Shown: piece after piece, positions 1-8,767 of the stretch | Layout of the letters: every line of letters begins with the position of its first letter | Numbering within the stretch: the first letter of the stretch is position 1 | Assembly (NCBI RefSeq): GCF_003259435.1 | Contig: NZ_QLMA01000007.1 | Coordinates: 124,001 to 188,000 of the forward strand | DNA length: 64,000 bases | Reading direction: 5' to 3' | Origin: Chitinophaga dinghuensis | GTDB taxonomy: Bacteria > Bacteroidota > Bacteroidia > Chitinophagales > Chitinophagaceae | Made by a program: the position numbers and the translations under genes | Notes under the pieces: generated by a model | Seen by the model: the letters and a program-made list of their open reading frames with translations, nothing else | Database searches by the model: none | What the model was told of the DNA's origin: nothing

Positions 1-1
1 G

Positions 2-292
2 TTACTGACGACTAACGGTGGCGTATATATTTTTCATATCTCCACAGGAACATTCAGTAGTATGCCTGGCGCGGCTCAACAAACTTTCGTGAAGGCGGTA
101 AGCAGTCAGCCCGGACAAAACACGCTGGTGGAAACTATTCCCAGCACTGGCTGTCCGGCTTACCCTGCCAATACCTGGTGTACCTCTGTGGTGAATTTCT
201 ATAATGCCGCCACAGGCGCTGCTACCGGTTCCCGTACCGTAAGCGGCGCTGCTATCTACAAAGGGAAAACATTCGATCCTAACTATTATTGA
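2..292 (+). CDS. DUF6528-like protein, C-terminal fragment (cut by window edge)
   Basis: This open frame enters from the left edge and ends at the TGA at 290-292, so only the last 96 residues are visible. They align without large gaps to the C-terminus of the next gene: both have a TTNGG..YIF segment, an S-S/P-Q-x-G-Q turn, a Trp-Cys/Ser..V-x-F-Y segment and a V-S-G-A-x-x-Y-K ending. The two are therefore tandem paralogues. The ATG at 62 lies in the middle of the conserved region and is not the start. The next gene begins 4 bases downstream, which suggests one transcript. The function is unknown; the family is probably a beta-propeller-like extracytoplasmic protein. Confidence 0.75.
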   Translation, partial: LLTTNGGVYIFHISTGTFSSMPGAAQQTFVKAVSSQPGQNTLVETIPSTGCPAYPANTWCTSVVNFYNAATGAATGSRTVSGAAIYKGKTFDPNYY

Positions 293-296
293 TACC

Positions 297-1355
297 ATGA
301 GAAAAATGTTGAAGACAGGAGCAGTATGCTGTCTGATAATTTTGGAATTTGCTTGTGGTAGTAAATCGGGAGACACGACCTCTCCCGATACTACCACTCC
401 TCCAGTAGTTCAGACACCGCAACCATATCCCGGACAGTTGCTGGCACTCACCAATGATGCCACCAAAGAACTGGTGCTCTATGATCCAATGATTACCGAT
501 TGGAATACCGATGCCGCCAGGAAATGGAAATGGACTCCCACTACAGGACAAGGCTTCTCTGCCAACGAAATAAAAATATGGGGTGGAGGTACAGACTTTA
601 AATTAAGAAAGCGTTCATTCGGGCAGGATACGGCCATTGCGGCACTCTGTGATAACAGCATGGCAGCTGTCATCGGTTTTCCATCCGGACAGCGCATCTG
701 GTCAAAAATCATCAATGCGAATGTCCACTCCGCAGAACTATTACCTGATGGCAACATTGCGCTGGCTGCCTCTGATGGCAACTGGGTACGCGTATATGCC
801 GCCTCACAGGGCGCGGATAATGGCGTATATGCAGAGTTTCCGTTGTCGCAGGCACATGCGGTATTATGGGACCCTGGTATCAATGGTATCTGGGTGACTG
901 GCCAGGATGTAGCCACAAAGGCACATATACTCACTGCGGTAACAGTGGGTGGTACCACAGCCAATCCAGTACTGACGGAGTTGACGCAGTATCGCGCTAC
1001 CTTACCGACTGCCTGGGGACATGAGGTCAGTCCCTATTACGGAAATACTAACCTGCTTTGGGTGACTACTAACGGTGGCGAATATATTTTTAATAAGACT
1101 ACTAAAACTTTTTCTACCGCGCCTACTAACAATCTGACTTTTGTGAAAGGTATCGGCAATCAGCCCAGTGGCCAGATTGTGCTGACGCGGCCAGATGCCA
1201 ATAAAAACCCTCGCCCGGCTGTTAGCTGTACGATGAACGACTGGTCCACCAGCACGGTGGATTTTTATACTGCCGGCGGACAATGGCAAGGCGCACGTAT
1301 CGTGAGTGGCGCATGTTTCTATAAAGTAAAAGTAGTATACGATAATTACCAGTAA
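297..1355 (+). CDS. DUF6528-like putative lipoprotein
   Basis: A 352-residue exported protein. The N-terminus is a hydrophobic signal ending in a Cys at residue 20, but the lipobox is atypical because Glu occupies the -3 position. A Thr/Pro-rich linker (about 25-45) leads into repeated units with Trp and Gly-Gly motifs that read like a beta-propeller. The LALTNDATKELVLYD segment near residue 50 resembles the family I know as DUF6528, found beside carbohydrate-active enzymes in Bacteroidota. It is a paralogue of the truncated gene before it. Its stop codon overlaps the GH20 start by one base, so the two are co-translated. A role in glycan binding or sensing is inference. Confidence 0.6.
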   Translation: MRKMLKTGAVCCLIILEFACGSKSGDTTSPDTTTPPVVQTPQPYPGQLLALTNDATKELVLYDPMITDWNTDAARKWKWTPTTGQGFSANEIKIWGGGTDFKLRKRSFGQDTAIAALCDNSMAAVIGFPSGQRIWSKIINANVHSAELLPDGNIALAASDGNWVRVYAASQGADNGVYAEFPLSQAHAVLWDPGINGIWVTGQDVATKAHILTAVTVGGTTANPVLTELTQYRATLPTAWGHEVSPYYGNTNLLWVTTNGGEYIFNKTTKTFSTAPTNNLTFVKGIGNQPSGQIVLTRPDANKNPRPAVSCTMNDWSTSTVDFYTAGGQWQGARIVSGACFYKVKVVYDNYQ

Positions 1356-3271
1356 TGAATTGGAGTAGATATTTAAAAATAAGCAGCTGCTGTTTGGCCT
1401 TTCTGTACGGTAGTATTGGCAGCAGCGTAGCACAGCAGCCCAAGTCGGCTTTAATTCCTATGCCGCAAACTGTAAAAATGACCCATGGCCGTTTTCTGTT
1501 TACGACTAACACCGTCATTCGTACAGAAGATGCAAAATCGCCTGCGGTAGCGTATTTCCTCCGGCAATTAAAACGCGCCGGAAATTTCAGCAACAAAATC
1601 GTTAGCGGGAAAGTACCAGGCAAACAACCGGAACTTTTCATTACCAGTGCAGGTACGGCGCAGTTGCCCGAAGAAGGTTACCGACTGGTAGTTGCACCGG
1701 CAGGCATTACCCTTGCAGGAAAAGGCGCAGGATTGTTCTATGGACTGCAAACATTATTGCAGCTAATAAACAACGCCGAAGAGCATGGCGTAATAAATAG
1801 TATGATCATTGAAGATGCTCCTCGTTTTGGCTATCGTGGCCTGATGCTGGATGTTTCCCGTCACTTTTTCACGGTAGCTCAGATAAAAGACTTGCTGGAT
1901 CTGATGGCTTATTACAAATTGAATCGTTTTCACTGGCATCTCACAGATGATCAGGGTTGGCGACTGGAAATAAAAAGTTATCCTAAACTAACACAGGTGG
2001 GCGCATGGCGTGTACCACGAATAGAATTCAGCGGTAATACGCTTCCGCCGCAGCCGGGCGAAGCTGCTACTGATGGCGGATTTTACACCCAGGAACAAGT
2101 ACGTGATATCATTCGCTATGCGGCAGAACGACATATTGAAATACTGCCTGAAATTGATGTGCCAGGTCACTCGATGGCAGCCATAGCCGCCTATCCGGAG
2201 CTTTGTGTAACGAAGGATACCAGTATTCAAGTGAATCCTGGTAGCAGCTTCGCGAAGTGGTTCCCCAGTGGCGGATTTGAAATGTATATAGATAATTCGC
2301 TGGACCCTACAGCGGAAAAAGTATATACATTCCTGGACAAGGTGATGGAGGAAGTGGCGGCATTATTTCCATATCCTTATATCCATATTGGAGGAGATGA
2401 ATGCTATAAAGCTTTCTGGGAGAAGGATGAGCGGGTGCAGTCGTTCATGAAACAGTATCAGATCAAGGATGCGCATGCATTACAAACCTGGTTCATCAGC
2501 AAATTGAATAAGATCATTTTATCGAAACACAAAAAGATGATTGCCTGGGATGAAGTAGCAGAGGGGGAGATGAACGACAGTATCACCATCATGAACCGAT
2601 TTGGAGAGAAGAGCGCAGCAACACAGATCCGGAAAGGAATGCATATCATACTTGCGCCAGGAGGGAACGGTCTTTATTTTGATTATGCACAAAGTAGTTC
2701 AGATCAGGAACCTTCCAGTCATGGTGGCGATGCGCCCGCCTGGAAAGCTTATCAGTACAACCCGGCATATGCGGGTTTATCGGCAGAAGAACGTAAATTT
2801 ATGATGGGCGTAGAAGGCTGTATCTGGACCGAAAACATTCCCGATGTTTCCAAGCTGCAATACATGCTGCTACCACGTATGCTGGCATTGGCAGAAACCG
2901 CCTGGTCGGATACTACCGTTAAAGACTATACGCGATTTGTCAATAGTGCATTGCCGCTTCATCTTGGGGCTTTTGACAAAGCGGGTATGAACTATCGGGT
3001 GCCCACTGCTTTTGACTATACGGATACAACATTTACAACAGATAAATTCAAATTTGAAGTAGCGCAGCTTCCTCTTCCCGGAGCGCGCATCTACTATACA
3101 CTCAATAACCGGCCACCCGGCGATTACGACCATGCATATACGAAACCAGTGACAATTATTATTCCTAAAGGAAAGAAGATTACGCTCAAAACGATCGTCA
3201 TTACGCCGGCTGGCAGACGGAGTATAATAACACGGACTGTACTGGATAATAGTTCAGCTGAAAATAAATAA
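1355..3271 (+). CDS. beta-N-acetylhexosaminidase, GH20
   Basis: A 638-residue GH20 enzyme that removes terminal N-acetylglucosamine or N-acetylgalactosamine by substrate-assisted catalysis. A signal peptide ends near residue 27 (SVAQQ). An N-terminal GH20b-like alpha/beta domain (about 30-150) precedes the TIM barrel (about 155-520). The barrel has the family motifs RGLMLDVSRHF, FHWHLTDDQGWR and HIGGDE, in which Asp348-Glu349 is the catalytic pair. The C-terminal 70 residues look like the chitobiase C-terminal beta-sandwich. Start and preceding stop overlap as TAATG. The downstream GH106 gene starts 4 bases after the stop. The natural substrate could be a chitin oligomer or a host or fungal glycan; sequence does not settle it. 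Confidence 0.93.
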   Translation: MNWSRYLKISSCCLAFLYGSIGSSVAQQPKSALIPMPQTVKMTHGRFLFTTNTVIRTEDAKSPAVAYFLRQLKRAGNFSNKIVSGKVPGKQPELFITSAGTAQLPEEGYRLVVAPAGITLAGKGAGLFYGLQTLLQLINNAEEHGVINSMIIEDAPRFGYRGLMLDVSRHFFTVAQIKDLLDLMAYYKLNRFHWHLTDDQGWRLEIKSYPKLTQVGAWRVPRIEFSGNTLPPQPGEAATDGGFYTQEQVRDIIRYAAERHIEILPEIDVPGHSMAAIAAYPELCVTKDTSIQVNPGSSFAKWFPSGGFEMYIDNSLDPTAEKVYTFLDKVMEEVAALFPYPYIHIGGDECYKAFWEKDERVQSFMKQYQIKDAHALQTWFISKLNKIILSKHKKMIAWDEVAEGEMNDSITIMNRFGEKSAATQIRKGMHIILAPGGNGLYFDYAQSSSDQEPSSHGGDAPAWKAYQYNPAYAGLSAEERKFMMGVEGCIWTENIPDVSKLQYMLLPRMLALAETAWSDTTVKDYTRFVNSALPLHLGAFDKAGMNYRVPTAFDYTDTTFTTDKFKFEVAQLPLPGARIYYTLNNRPPGDYDHAYTKPVTIIIPKGKKITLKTIVITPAGRRSIITRTVLDNSSAENK

Positions 3272-3275
3272 CCTT

Positions 3276-6200
3276 ATGCAAAAGATACGCTTCCACTGCT
3301 TATTAATCGCGTTATTATTGACAGGAGTCTTGGCCACGGCACAACAACGCCTCCAAGGTTTTGAAGAAGTAGCCGCCAGTTTCCGTAATCCAGGCAGAGA
3401 TTTTGGTTCCGTGCCTTTCTGGGTATGGAATACCAAGGTAACGAAAGGCCAGATCGATGCGATGCTGCAGGATTATAAGAAGAATGACTTTGGCGGAGTG
3501 ATCATTCATGCCAGGCCAGGACTGATAACAGAATGGTTATCGAAAGATTGGTTTGACTTGTTTGAGTACGCCGTGCAGCAAGGAAAGAAGTTAGGTCTGA
3601 ATATATGGATCTATGACGAAAATTCATACCCTACAGGCTTTGCAGGAGGGCTGGTAGCGGATCAGATGCCGGCAGCTTACAACCAGGGCCAGATGCTGTA
3701 CATGGAGGATACTACGCGGTTACCCGCGGATCTCACTCCTTATTTTTTGCTTTTAAAAGAAGTGGATGGCAGCTATACAGATGTCTCCCCAAACATAGCT
3801 GCTGAAACATTGAAAATTGGCCATTACTTGTTGTTTAAAAAAGTAAATTATCAGCGTGGTAACAGAGGCTCTGTGGCAGGCCCCATTGGCGTATCTTATG
3901 TAGATCTCATGGCCAAAGGCGTTACAGAAAAATTCATGGATGTTGCCTATAAAAGTTATGAGAAAGTAATAGGGCAGGAGTTTGGTAAAACAATCAAAGG
4001 CGTATTTTCGGACGAGCCAACGATCATCAATGAAGGGCGTAATTCCGTCCGGTGGACACCTGATTTATTTGACCGCTTTTACCAGGAGTGGCATTATGAT
4101 CTACGCCTGCATCTGCCCTCACTGTTTAAAGAAGTGGGCGATTGGAAACGGGTGCGCCATAACTATTACAAAGTATTATTGGAACTGTTTATAGACCGCT
4201 GGTCTAAGCCGGTAGCGGCATATATGAAGGGTCGGAAGCTGACCTGGACAGGCCACTACTGGGAACATGGTTGGCCCAGCCCATATCATGGCCCCGATAA
4301 TATGGCCATGTATGCCTGGCATCAGATGCCTGGAATTGACATGCTGTTTAACCAGTTTAATGAAGACAAACCCGTGCAGTTTGGGAATATACGGGCAGTG
4401 AAAGAATTGAGCAGCGTAGCTAATCAGTTGAACAAAACGCGCACCCTTTCTGAAACCTACGGCGGTTCTGGCTGGGAACTAACGTTTAAAGATATGAAAC
4501 GACTGGCTGACTGGGAGTTTGTATTGGGCGTTAATTTCCTGAATCAACATCTTTCCTTTATGACGTTGACGGGTGCACGAAAATATGATTACCCGCCAAG
4601 CTTCTCTTATCACGAGCCATGGTGGACATATTACAAAAATGTAAATCATTATTATTCCCGCTTGTCGTACATGTTGTCAAAAGGACAGCAATACAATGAT
4701 ATTCTTATTATTGAGCCTACTACTTCTGCCTGGATGTATTATGCAAAGGATGGAGAGAACAAACGTTTTTTCGACATCACTAAAAGTTTTAATGACATGG
4801 TGACCATGATGCAGCGTGGGTTCCTGGAATATGATCTGGGCTCGGAGAATATTATCAAAGATCATGGCAGCGTAAAGGGGAATAGGTTTGTTATTGGACA
4901 ACGATCTTACAAGGTTGTAGTAATCCCGCCAGGTATGGAGAATATGGACCACACTACTTTTACTTTGCTGAAAAAGTTCATGGCTGCAGGAGGGAAGGTG
5001 GTTTGTTTTGAACAACTACGTTTTGTAGATGGCGTTCCGAATAAAGCGCTTATCAAGCTACCATCTGTTCATGAGGCGACACCTGCTTCCCTGGCCTCGC
5101 TCTTTCAGAACAATGGTTTTACCATTTTCCCTGTAACAGGAGACAGTATTGGAGGAAACCTCTATCATCAGCGCCGGAGGCTCAGTAATGGCCAGTTGCT
5201 TTTACTGACCAATGCCAGCATGACGGAAGCTTCCACAGGAACTATTGCTATGCAAGGACAAGATGTATTACAATTGGATCTTCAAACCGGCGATATTTCC
5301 CGCATTGACTTTACCAGGAAAAATGGTCAGGTGCAATTCAATTTCCAGCTTCTGCCAGCAGGCAGCAAGATGTTGTTTATTGCGGATAAACAATTACCCG
5401 GATATAAAGTGGCAGCCTCCTCTGCTGCATGGACAACTATGAGCACAGGAGCCTCGACTATTCATCCTATCGCGGAAAACTCCCTGACAATTGATTTCTG
5501 TGATCTGCATCTTCCTGACACCAGCTATGCGAATCTGCATGTAGGAATGGCTTCCAATGCCGCATTCAAGCGTCATGGGTTTACAGACGGTGTGGGAAAC
5601 CCCTGGAATAATCGTACCCAGTACAGAGATGCCATTACCCGACGCGATACGTTCTCTATCGGTACCGGCTATACGGCGGTTTATCGTTTCACTGTAAAAC
5701 CTGGAGTAGACGTCACTAATTTTAAAGCAGTTCTGGAACAGCCAGGATTATGGAAAGAAGTGAAGATGAATGGCGTGGCAATAAAATCGACACCTGGCCA
5801 ATGGTGGCTGGACCGTTCCTATGGCGTGTATTCAATTGGAAGGCATGTTAGAATCGGCGATAATGAATTGGCGGTAACGGTAACGCCAATGAGTGTTTAT
5901 GCAGAGATAGAACCCATTTATATACTGGGCGACTTCCACCTGGAATCAGCTGCGCAGGGTTGGACCATCGTAGCCCCAAGGCCCTTACAATTAGGCTCCT
6001 GGAAGGCGCAGGGCCTGCCCTTATATGGTAACGGTGTGGTATACACGAAGGAGTTCCGCGCCGATACATTAGCCGATGATTATCAGGTGATGCTAGGCAG
6101 TTGGAAAGGCACAGTGGCGGCGGTTAAAGTAAATGATTCACTGGCAGGCATTATCAGCGCCGAACCGAATAGTCTGGCGATCCGGAAGTTCATGAAGCAA

Positions 6201-6401
6201 GGAAAAAACAAGGTGGAAGTTATTGTAGTAGGTAGCCTGAAGAATGTTTTAGGACCTTTCTATAAGAAGCCCGTTCCTGGATTGGTTGATCCTGGCAAAT
6301 GGTACAATGTAAGCACCCAGCCCGCAGGGAAGGAATATGATTTATATGATTACGGTCTGATAGACGATTATGAAATCAGAGCACTGCATGAAAGCAGGTA
6401 A
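3276..6401 (+). CDS. GH106-type glycosyl hydrolase (putative alpha-L-rhamnosidase)
   Basis: A 1041-residue secreted enzyme with a signal peptide ending near residue 23 (ATAQQ). The N-terminal region carries the marks of the GH106 group: FGSVPFWVWN near residue 45, GGVIIHARPG, and WIYDENSYPTGFAGG near residue 115. A later Glu-rich block (LSETYGGSGWELTF) is also typical. The last 250 residues are beta-rich and look like a galactose-binding-fold domain. Known members cleave alpha-L-rhamnose, but many relatives labelled GH106-like are untested, so the substrate is an inference. The gene is the last of the operon and is followed by a strong terminator. Confidence 0.85.
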   Translation: MQKIRFHCLLIALLLTGVLATAQQRLQGFEEVAASFRNPGRDFGSVPFWVWNTKVTKGQIDAMLQDYKKNDFGGVIIHARPGLITEWLSKDWFDLFEYAVQQGKKLGLNIWIYDENSYPTGFAGGLVADQMPAAYNQGQMLYMEDTTRLPADLTPYFLLLKEVDGSYTDVSPNIAAETLKIGHYLLFKKVNYQRGNRGSVAGPIGVSYVDLMAKGVTEKFMDVAYKSYEKVIGQEFGKTIKGVFSDEPTIINEGRNSVRWTPDLFDRFYQEWHYDLRLHLPSLFKEVGDWKRVRHNYYKVLLELFIDRWSKPVAAYMKGRKLTWTGHYWEHGWPSPYHGPDNMAMYAWHQMPGIDMLFNQFNEDKPVQFGNIRAVKELSSVANQLNKTRTLSETYGGSGWELTFKDMKRLADWEFVLGVNFLNQHLSFMTLTGARKYDYPPSFSYHEPWWTYYKNVNHYYSRLSYMLSKGQQYNDILIIEPTTSAWMYYAKDGENKRFFDITKSFNDMVTMMQRGFLEYDLGSENIIKDHGSVKGNRFVIGQRSYKVVVIPPGMENMDHTTFTLLKKFMAAGGKVVCFEQLRFVDGVPNKALIKLPSVHEATPASLASLFQNNGFTIFPVTGDSIGGNLYHQRRRLSNGQLLLLTNASMTEASTGTIAMQGQDVLQLDLQTGDISRIDFTRKNGQVQFNFQLLPAGSKMLFIADKQLPGYKVAASSAAWTTMSTGASTIHPIAENSLTIDFCDLHLPDTSYANLHVGMASNAAFKRHGFTDGVGNPWNNRTQYRDAITRRDTFSIGTGYTAVYRFTVKPGVDVTNFKAVLEQPGLWKEVKMNGVAIKSTPGQWWLDRSYGVYSIGRHVRIGDNELAVTVTPMSVYAEIEPIYILGDFHLESAAQGWTIVAPRPLQLGSWKAQGLPLYGNGVVYTKEFRADTLADDYQVMLGSWKGTVAAVKVNDSLAGIISAEPNSLAIRKFMKQGKNKVEVIVVGSLKNVLGPFYKKPVPGLVDPGKWYNVSTQPAGKEYDLYDYGLIDDYEIRALHESR

Positions 6402-6466
6402 TCGTCCACTTGATAAGCTTATCTGAAATTGGGAATGTTCGGGTTAGATAGTTCAAAAGCAGGTGT

Positions 6467-6498
6467 GCCAGGGGATTAGCGCCCTGGCGCCTCTTTTT
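6467..6498 (+). terminator. Rho-independent terminator of the glycan operon
   Basis: A GC-rich hairpin pairs 6467-6473 with 6482-6488 and is followed by a T-rich run at 6491-6498. It lies 65 bases after the GH106 stop. Confidence 0.75.
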
Positions 6499-6674
6499 CA
6501 CATCGATTTTTATAAATGTATTTTTTTTATAATTTAAAATTCGTTTCTTTATAAAGTGGATGATTCCCTGAAGTGAGATGTAGACTTCCATCAATCAGGG
6601 AGGCCACCAATGTTTGAACCTATTTAAAGATTGTATTTGTAATTATTCCATATTCCTATATCCTAAATGCTATC

Positions 6675-7205
6675 ATGAGTAATATTCTTTCCCAGGAACA
6701 AAAAGAGGAGTTAAGACGAGTTTTTCCCCATTACGATTTTTCGGTAGAGAAGGAAGCGGCAAAATTAGTGGATGCTGGCTTTGATGAGACAGAGGCCCAG
6801 CGCCTGATTGTGGCTGAATACCGACAGTATAAAAAAGAGTTGTTTGACGAATTACAGGCTATAAACCGCCAGGCTGAAATTCAGAAAGTGGTAACGATGG
6901 GAGTATTGTTTTTAGCGGTTACAGGCCCCATATTCAAAATAGAATCTATGTTGTGGTATGTGGCGGCAGTTATCGTTGCAGGTGCAGCGGGCTATTGGGG
7001 CTATAAACCAAAACCATTTGCAGGAGTGTTGGCATGTGGCATATTTACGTTCGTTCTACCATATGCCTATAAGGGGTATTTCTCCGGGAGAAGCAGCTAT
7101 ATAGGAATTGAGCTGTTTATTCCTGTAATAGTGGCGCTAGTCCCAGCTATCATCATCTATTTCTTAATAGCCAAAACAGTGTATGGCAACGTCGAAAACG
7201 ACTAA
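6675..7205 (+). CDS. small multi-pass membrane protein, unknown
   Basis: I do not recognise this 176-residue protein. The first 75 residues are charged and helical, with a Q-x-x-E-E-L-R-R start and an A-G-F-D-E-T-E-A-Q-R-L-I segment like a short helix-turn-helix or UBA-like helical bundle. After that come about four hydrophobic helices (roughly 75-92, 95-112, 115-130 and 145-165). No signal peptide or catalytic motif is seen. The next gene starts 16 bases after the stop and is also a membrane protein, so the two probably act together. Confidence 0.7.
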   Translation: MSNILSQEQKEELRRVFPHYDFSVEKEAAKLVDAGFDETEAQRLIVAEYRQYKKELFDELQAINRQAEIQKVVTMGVLFLAVTGPIFKIESMLWYVAAVIVAGAAGYWGYKPKPFAGVLACGIFTFVLPYAYKGYFSGRSSYIGIELFIPVIVALVPAIIIYFLIAKTVYGNVEND

Positions 7206-7221
7206 AAAATAAACGCAAATT

Positions 7222-7695
7222 ATGCATGTTATCAATCAAGAAAAGCAGCGACTGGAGCCTGTAGAAAAGAAGTGTCAGTATTGTGAAGAGGACGAGTCGA
7301 CAGATATGGAAGACAATTATTTCCTCCCTTTATTTTCAGAGCAAGACCGAACTAATATAGTTGTTTATCGTTCTGTTAAGTACAGTAAAATCTTGGTGGG
7401 CATACCAAGATGCAGGAGGTGCAGAAATATACATGTGAGAGCGCAAGGAATCGCCGTCATGTGGACCTGGGGTATCGCTGCTGCAGTGGTAATACTGTCA
7501 TTCGTGGCATTCGGGATATTTGGTATGTTTTCCATTCTTGCCGCTGTTTTTATTACTGTATTAGGTAAGCAACTGATTCAGAATATCATTACAAGGAAAA
7601 AAGGAATCTATACGCTAATGGATGGCGCCAAACAGAATGAAGCAGTACAGGAATTGGTACTTGCTGGTTGGTCATTGACGCCGCCTTCCGCATAG
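7222..7695 (+). CDS. membrane protein with two CxxC motifs, unknown
   Basis: I do not recognise this 157-residue protein. The N-terminal cytoplasmic part has two cysteine pairs, C-x-x-C near residue 18 and C-x-x-C near residue 67, which could form a small zinc ribbon. Two adjacent hydrophobic helices (about 82-102 and 104-120) follow, then a basic tail. It is the second gene of a pair with the four-helix protein before it and is closed by a bidirectional terminator. Metal binding is inferred from the Cys spacing only. Confidence 0.68.
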   Translation: MHVINQEKQRLEPVEKKCQYCEEDESTDMEDNYFLPLFSEQDRTNIVVYRSVKYSKILVGIPRCRRCRNIHVRAQGIAVMWTWGIAAAVVILSFVAFGIFGMFSILAAVFITVLGKQLIQNIITRKKGIYTLMDGAKQNEAVQELVLAGWSLTPPSA

Positions 7696-7736
7696 TTGGC
7701 CTGCTGTCGGAAAGACGGCAACAAAGTAATAAAATC

Positions 7737-7774
7737 AAAAAGGGATTGATGTCTGCGACGTCAATCCCTTTTTT
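7737..7774. terminator. bidirectional terminator
   Basis: A long hairpin with arms 7737-7753 and 7757-7774, nearly perfect, is flanked by an A run on the left and a T run on the right. It can end transcription from the membrane-protein pair on + and the kynurenine genes on -. Confidence 0.85.
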
Positions 7775-7786
7775 AAGATAGCTAAA

Positions 7787-8755
7787 TTAGATTCTGTAAG
7801 ATTTCAATACATTCATTACCCAGGATTTACCCCATTGCTCTATTTGTTCTGAAGTCCAGAGGAAAGGGAAGAAGATCCTTTTCTGGAAGCGCGGAGGCAG
7901 GTACTTTTGCCAGTTAGTACCCCCAGTAGCAGCGATGTCCACCGGATCGCGTTCCAGGTAACGAACGGCAGATTTATAATGCGAAAGCGGCCACTCTACA
8001 TTCACAAACAAATCCAGTTTCCGGAGTTCCTCTTCTACCTGTTTCATGTCTTCCTCATTTTCCCCACTTTGCTGTAGTTTTTTATACAACTGAGAAAAAT
8101 TACTGTTCACATTTGTCTGTGCCAGATGAATTAATTGGCCTGTATATTTCCCTATAAACTGTTGCAGGGTGAGGGTTTGTTTCCCGGTAGATAATTCAGA
8201 TGCGCCATACTTCCAATAGAGGTATTCAAACTGTTCTGCCAGAGATGCGTCTTTTAATTCCTCGCGTTTACCTGGCGTCACCAGATTGATCAATTCTGTG
8301 CAATAGATCTCGATCATACGGTATTGCCCTGACTGGAAGCCGCTGGCGGGGAGGAGAGACATTCTGAATTTCAGGAATTGTTCTTTGTCCATGCCATCCA
8401 CCATGATATCGAAAGAAGATACCAGGGCCGTGAAATATGCGTTGATGCGTTTGAGTCGGGATGCAAAGAAGCTGGCAGTCAGTGCGCTGTTGCTACTGAT
8501 TTGAGCGCATTCGTGTAAAGTCAGATTGAAATATAATTCCGTGATCTGATGATATACGATAAAGATCTTTTCATCAGGATAGGAGGTTTTGGGATGTTGT
8601 AGGCTCAGCAAGGTGTCCAGGTGAATGTAATCCCAATAGGTAAGGTAATCTGCATAGAGCAAACCGTCCAGGTAGCCCATAATATCCTGCCCCATGGCAG
8701 CATATTTCTCCTGTAGCTTGGACAGCCTGTCGTGAATTTCCGTTGTTATTTCCAT
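7787..8755 (-). CDS. kynA: tryptophan 2,3-dioxygenase family protein
   Basis: A 322-residue heme dioxygenase that opens the indole ring of L-tryptophan to N-formylkynurenine in the cytoplasm. Family signatures are Y-x-x-Y/W-D-Y-I-H-L-D-T-L-L near residue 40, the distal-pocket segment FIVYHQITELYF near residue 65, and SGFQSGQYRMIE near residue 137 whose Arg would contact the substrate carboxylate. A late W-P-L-S-H-Y block carries a candidate proximal heme His, followed by A-T-G-G-T. The length is at the long end for bacterial forms. It follows the kynureninase gene by 12 bases in the same direction, so the two form an operon for tryptophan catabolism. No formamidase is visible here. Confidence 0.88.
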   Translation of the reverse strand: MEITTEIHDRLSKLQEKYAAMGQDIMGYLDGLLYADYLTYWDYIHLDTLLSLQHPKTSYPDEKIFIVYHQITELYFNLTLHECAQISSNSALTASFFASRLKRINAYFTALVSSFDIMVDGMDKEQFLKFRMSLLPASGFQSGQYRMIEIYCTELINLVTPGKREELKDASLAEQFEYLYWKYGASELSTGKQTLTLQQFIGKYTGQLIHLAQTNVNSNFSQLYKKLQQSGENEEDMKQVEEELRKLDLFVNVEWPLSHYKSAVRYLERDPVDIAATGGTNWQKYLPPRFQKRIFFPFLWTSEQIEQWGKSWVMNVLKSYRI

Positions 8756-8767
8756 TGTCTAAATAAA

